Shown here: positions 63,314 through 64,000 of the stretch, piece after piece
How positions within the stretch are numbered: position 1 is the first letter of the stretch
How the letters are laid out: every line of letters starts with the position of its first letter
DNA from: Rusavskia elegans
Taxonomy: Eukaryota > Ascomycota > Lecanoromycetes > Teloschistales > Teloschistaceae
DNA: 64,000 bases
Direction of reading: 5' to 3'
Assembly (NCBI GenBank): GCA_011316305.1
Contig: SAUG01000015.1
Coordinates: 62,001 to 126,000 of the forward strand
The notes under the pieces: generated by a model
Seen by the model: only the letters and a program-made list of their open reading frames with translations
Databases searched by the model: none
Told to the model about the DNA's origin: nothing
Program-made: the position numbers and the translations under genes

Positions 63314-64000
63314 TTAGACCTCTTCGAAAACCGCCAGCGTCGAGCAAAAGTTGCTTCGGTTGTCCTTTTGGTTGACAACACCCTTGCCATCGATCGTGAC
63401 TTGGTTGGTGCTCGCCTTTGTGCTGAGTCCCCAGAGATAGGTGTTTTCGTTGCCGCATTCAAGGCTGACCATGTTCTCCTGACAGCTTTCCGTCGCCAGG
63501 CAGTCTTGCTTGTAGTTGTCGAAGAATGAGTAGAGTCCGGCTCCGAAGATGTGGATGTCAGAGCTCGCAACCACGCGTAGACCCCAGGCTTTCTTGCACC
63601 CAGCCGTCTTGCAGTGTTTGAAGTCCGGATCCTGGTACTTTGCGTTTGTGGAGAAAGGCGTCGTGGCGTCGGGGTTGGCTTGGAAGTAGGGCGTCTCGGT
63701 TTGAATGGCTGCCATATACACATTCTTGGCATTGGCGATCTGGTAGTTGTACAGAACGCTATGTTCCGAGCTGGTGCCATACATCCATACGGGGCCTTCT
63801 TTGCTTTCGATGAGGACTCCACGGCCGTTATATATGTCAATTTGGCTGTGGTCGGCGAGATCCAATTCGTGATCTGCCACCCAGAACCAGTTATTCTCCA
63901 CGTACATTGAGGCTTTTTCTGTAACGTGTAACAACAAGAAGGCACCGACGCAGTCTTTGTTGGCTTCGTGGGTGGAATTGGGGTTCTTCTTGCACTTGTC
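63314..64000 (-). CDS. GH55 exo-beta-1,3-glucanase, C-terminal part (cut by window edge)
   Basis: Open on the minus strand from the window edge to the stop at 63314, about 229 residues without an intron. It matches the C-terminal half of the second beta-helix domain of GH55: DCVGAFLLLHVTEKASMYVE, NNWFWVADHELDLADHSQID, GTSSEHSVLYNYQIANAKNV and GAGLYSFFDNYKQDCLATES, then SNFCSTLAVFEEV. Compared with the complete GH55 gene at 45471-48471 it is clearly paralogous but diverged, and it lacks that gene's introns in this part. Function as for GH55: hydrolysis of beta-1,3-glucan from chain ends, secreted. The N-terminal two-thirds lie outside the window. Confidence 0.9.
   Translation of the reverse strand, partial: DKCKKNPNSTHEANKDCVGAFLLLHVTEKASMYVENNWFWVADHELDLADHSQIDIYNGRGVLIESKEGPVWMYGTSSEHSVLYNYQIANAKNVYMAAIQTETPYFQANPDATTPFSTNAKYQDPDFKHCKTAGCKKAWGLRVVASSDIHIFGAGLYSFFDNYKQDCLATESCQENMVSLECGNENTYLWGLSTKASTNQVTIDGKGVVNQKDNRSNFCSTLAVFEEV

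Overview
This window is nuclear DNA of a filamentous ascomycete (Pezizomycotina). The evidence is about 20 dense protein-coding genes on both strands, split by short introns (mostly 48-65 nt, GT-AG, with CTNAC-like branch sites), long disordered regulatory-type proteins, and families typical of the group (GH55 glucanases, a DUF8004-type protein, small secreted proteins). The class cannot be fixed from sequence alone; Dothideomycetes is my weak guess. I rebuilt intron-exon structures by hand, and nearly every model given closes in frame.

Layout. 0.3-2.2 kb: DHA1-type MFS transporter (+). 2.5-10.3 kb: very large TFIIIC B-block-binding subunit (-), head-to-head with CDC48 (+, 10.7-13.5 kb). 14.2-15.5 kb: NDUFAF6-like complex I assembly factor (+). 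16.7-20.5 kb: ADF-H/PH-like protein (-), head-to-head with OHCU decarboxylase (+, 21.0-21.6 kb). 21.8-22.6 kb: conserved basic/acidic protein (-). 22.6-25.5 kb: gene-poor gap. 25.5-28.6 kb: WDR44/Dgr2-like WD40 protein (+). 29.1-30.5 kb: disordered hydrophilic protein (-). 31.1-32.0 kb: ESCRT-III subunit Vps2 (-). 32.9-35.1 kb: ankyrin-repeat gene with a frame break (-). 36.0-36.6 kb: small secreted protein (-). 37.2-40.1 kb: DUF8004-type protein (-). 41.0-41.7 kb: small membrane protein (+). 42.2-43.8 kb: PLP aminotransferase (+). 44.2-45.3 kb: secreted two-part protein (+). 45.5-48.5 kb: GH55 exo-beta-1,3-glucanase (-). 49.8-53.6 kb: F-box protein (+). 54.0-54.8 kb: ribosomal protein L17/uL22 (-), head-to-head with fibrillarin NOP1 (+, 55.3-56.5 kb). 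56.5-59.8 kb: gene-poor stretch with two diverged tRNA-like, Pol III-type elements. 59.8-62.0 kb: glutamate decarboxylase (+). 63.3-64.0 kb: 3' part of a second GH55 gene (-), cut by the window edge.

Most of this is housekeeping: Pol III transcription (TFIIIC), protein quality control (CDC48), respiration (NDUFAF6), purine catabolism (OHCU decarboxylase), endosomal sorting (Vps2), ribosome production (RPL17 and NOP1 sharing one promoter) and GABA-shunt metabolism (GAD). A secreted/cell-wall component (two GH55 enzymes, two secreted proteins) is interspersed. No secondary-metabolite cluster, intact transposon, CRISPR array or viral gene was seen.

The most unusual feature is the pair of tRNA-like elements at about 56.9 and 58.1 kb. 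Both keep acceptor-stem, D-arm and T-arm pairing with compensatory base changes, internal A- and B-box motifs and a downstream T5 run, but carry a roughly 90-120 nt body where an anticodon arm should be. Next in interest are the internally collapsed ankyrin gene, a dispersed repeat pair flanking GAD, and several unusual gene architectures.
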